Shown: positions 62,793-64,000 of the stretch, one piece after another
How positions within the stretch are numbered: the first letter of the stretch is position 1
How the letters are laid out: every line of letters starts with the position of its first letter
NCBI RefSeq assembly: GCF_024297185.1
Contig: NZ_JANCTD010000005.1
Location: 62,001-126,000 of the forward strand
Direction of reading: 5' to 3'
DNA length: 64,000 nucleotides
Source of the DNA: Lewinella sp. JB7
GTDB taxonomy: Bacteria; Bacteroidota; Bacteroidia; Chitinophagales; Saprospiraceae
The notes under the pieces: generated by a model
Seen by the model: only the letters and a program-made list of their open reading frames with translations
Told to the model about the DNA's origin: nothing
The model's database searches: none
Program-made: the position numbers and the translations under genes

Positions 62793-64000
62793 GTGTCACT
62801 GAAGAAGCTCTCGGGCGAAACCCTGGTCTACGGTCTCAGCAGCATTCTGGGTCGCTTGCTCAATTTCGCCCTGGTTACCCCCTTCATCACCCGGGTAATG
62901 ACGGAGGGCGAGGTTGGCGAGGTTGGCAACCTGATGTTCTGGACGGCCCTCCTGATCGCTCTGCTGGTCTTCCGGATGGACACCGCCGTGTTTCGCTTCG
63001 CCAGTCGGGGAGAGTACGATCCGCGCGACGTGTTCCGGCGTGCCCAGCGGCTGGTCATCGTCCTAACGTGCGCCGTCATCGGTCCGCTGCTCGCCTTTTC
63101 CGATCCCATTGCCGAGTTGCTGGAGGCTCCCCGGGCCGCCACCTACGTACAACTGGTGCTGATCACGATCGCCTTCGACGCCCTGAGCGCGGTGCCCCTG
63201 GCACGGCTGCGACTACAGCAGCGCTCGTGGTTCTTCGTTGCCGTAAATCTGGGCAACGTGGTCGTGAATATCCTGCTGATCTACTTCCTCCTGTACTACC
63301 TGCCGTCGTACGCACCCGACTACTTCGAACCGTCTTTCCGGGTCGGTTACTACCTGATCTCGATTGCGGCGGCCGCCGGACTGCGCTACCTGGTTTTGTT
63401 GCTGGACGGGTTCCGACAACCCCGCTCGGCCGCCCGCGGAGACCTGCTGGACGATCTCAGCACCACCGTTCGGGCCCCGACCCTGCGCCGGCTGCTGCGT
63501 TACAGCCTTCCCCTCACGGTCGTTTCCGTGGCCGGCATCGCCAACGCCCTCGCCGGGCCGAGTATTCTGATCGACTACGACGATGCCCTGGCCGGGTACT
63601 TCACCGCGGCCCTGCGGATGGCCGTCTTCCTGAATCTCTTCGTCACGGCTTACCAGTACGCCGCCGAGCCCTTTTTCTTCCGGCAGTCGGGTGCTGATCT
63701 GGCGACCGCCGACCGGGGTATCTACGCGGATGCCATGCGGGCGTACGGCCTGGTGGGAACGCTGGGCAGCGCGGGCATCATTCTGGGGCTTCCGTGGTTG
63801 CAGTACTTCATCGGGCCCGACGTGCGGCCCGGACTGGTGGTGTTGCCCATACTGCTGGCCGCCAACTTCCTCTTCGGCATCTACAGCAACCTGAGCATTG
63901 CCTATAAGCTGACCGACCAGACCTTTCTCGGGGGGGTAATCGCCGCGATCGGCACCGTCTTCGCGGTCGGCGGCCCCCTGTTCTTTACCGCACGCTACGG
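62793..64000 (+). CDS. Polysaccharide flippase (Wzx-like), 3'-truncated by window edge
   Basis: Read directly from the bases from a GTG at 62793 in a frame open to the end. No stop is reached in 402 codons. The translation begins VSLKKLSGETLVYGLSSILG and continues with LVTPFITRVMTEGEVGE, the start of MOP-superfamily oligosaccharide flippases. Several hydrophobic helices follow, such as ALLIALLVFRMD and LIYFLLYYLPSY, then FLNLFVTAYQYAAEPFFF, a conserved helix. It likely moves a lipid-linked glycan across the inner membrane. A frame over 62786-63697 in another phase is a shadow. Confidence 0.85.
   Translation, partial: MSLKKLSGETLVYGLSSILGRLLNFALVTPFITRVMTEGEVGEVGNLMFWTALLIALLVFRMDTAVFRFASRGEYDPRDVFRRAQRLVIVLTCAVIGPLLAFSDPIAELLEAPRAATYVQLVLITIAFDALSAVPLARLRLQQRSWFFVAVNLGNVVVNILLIYFLLYYLPSYAPDYFEPSFRVGYYLISIAAAAGLRYLVLLLDGFRQPRSAARGDLLDDLSTTVRAPTLRRLLRYSLPLTVVSVAGIANALAGPSILIDYDDALAGYFTAALRMAVFLNLFVTAYQYAAEPFFFRQSGADLATADRGIYADAMRAYGLVGTLGSAGIILGLPWLQYFIGPDVRPGLVVLPILLAANFLFGIYSNLSIAYKLTDQTFLGGVIAAIGTVFAVGGPLFFTARY

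Overview
The window is a GC-rich Bacteroidota chromosome segment, most likely from the Saprospiria (Lewinella-like). The evidence is type IX secretion C-terminal sorting domains, TonB-dependent receptors, TAnnTTTG promoter boxes of the Bacteroidota sigma factor, few Shine-Dalgarno sequences, a LytS/LytTR two-component pair and DUF2147. The species assignment is inference.

Bases 1-13900 are one long translation operon: the 3' part of fusA, then the S10 and spc ribosomal protein genes in classical order (rpsJ to rplO, including the short rpmD) and secY, closed by a strong terminator. The alpha-operon genes that usually follow (infA, rpmJ, rpsM, rpsK, rpsD, rpoA, rplQ) are absent. S3, S5 and S17 carry unusual disordered extensions.

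From 14 kb to 25.9 kb come a secreted LamG protein, a MATE exporter, a small-molecule methyltransferase, a YhiN-type flavoprotein, a beta-helix protein, a transporter strikingly like the animal choline transporter CHT1, a VanX-type dipeptidase overlapping a BCCT transporter, a MoxR ATPase and a free-standing SET-domain protein. At 26.0-26.4 kb, in an AT-rich gap, lie two tandem 151-nt RNAs. They fold like class II tRNAs with an enormous variable arm and a GUC anticodon. An ordinary tRNA-Asp(GUC) sits at 56.2 kb. These RNAs are the most novel-looking objects here.

From 26.5 kb to 41.5 kb are an HEXXH protein, several glycosyltransferases, an egtB-egtD ergothioneine operon, REP-like palindrome arrays, aroC, a glycosyltransferase/methyltransferase/GT-C cassette, coaD, recR, a dihydrolipoamide acyltransferase and a secreted vanadium-haloperoxidase-like protein. 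From 41.5 kb to 50.9 kb are TerC, an orphan TRAP binding protein, a LytTR regulator with its kinase, an outer-membrane receptor, YceI, an esterase and a TIM-barrel protein. From 51 kb to 64 kb are two inverted loci of a 67-bp minisatellite, a YigZ/IMPACT protein, queE, a semialdehyde dehydrogenase, a PfpI/DJ-1 protein, a TonB protein, tRNA-Asp, small proteins, a three-gene periplasmic chaperone/prolyl isomerase operon and a flippase that runs off the end.
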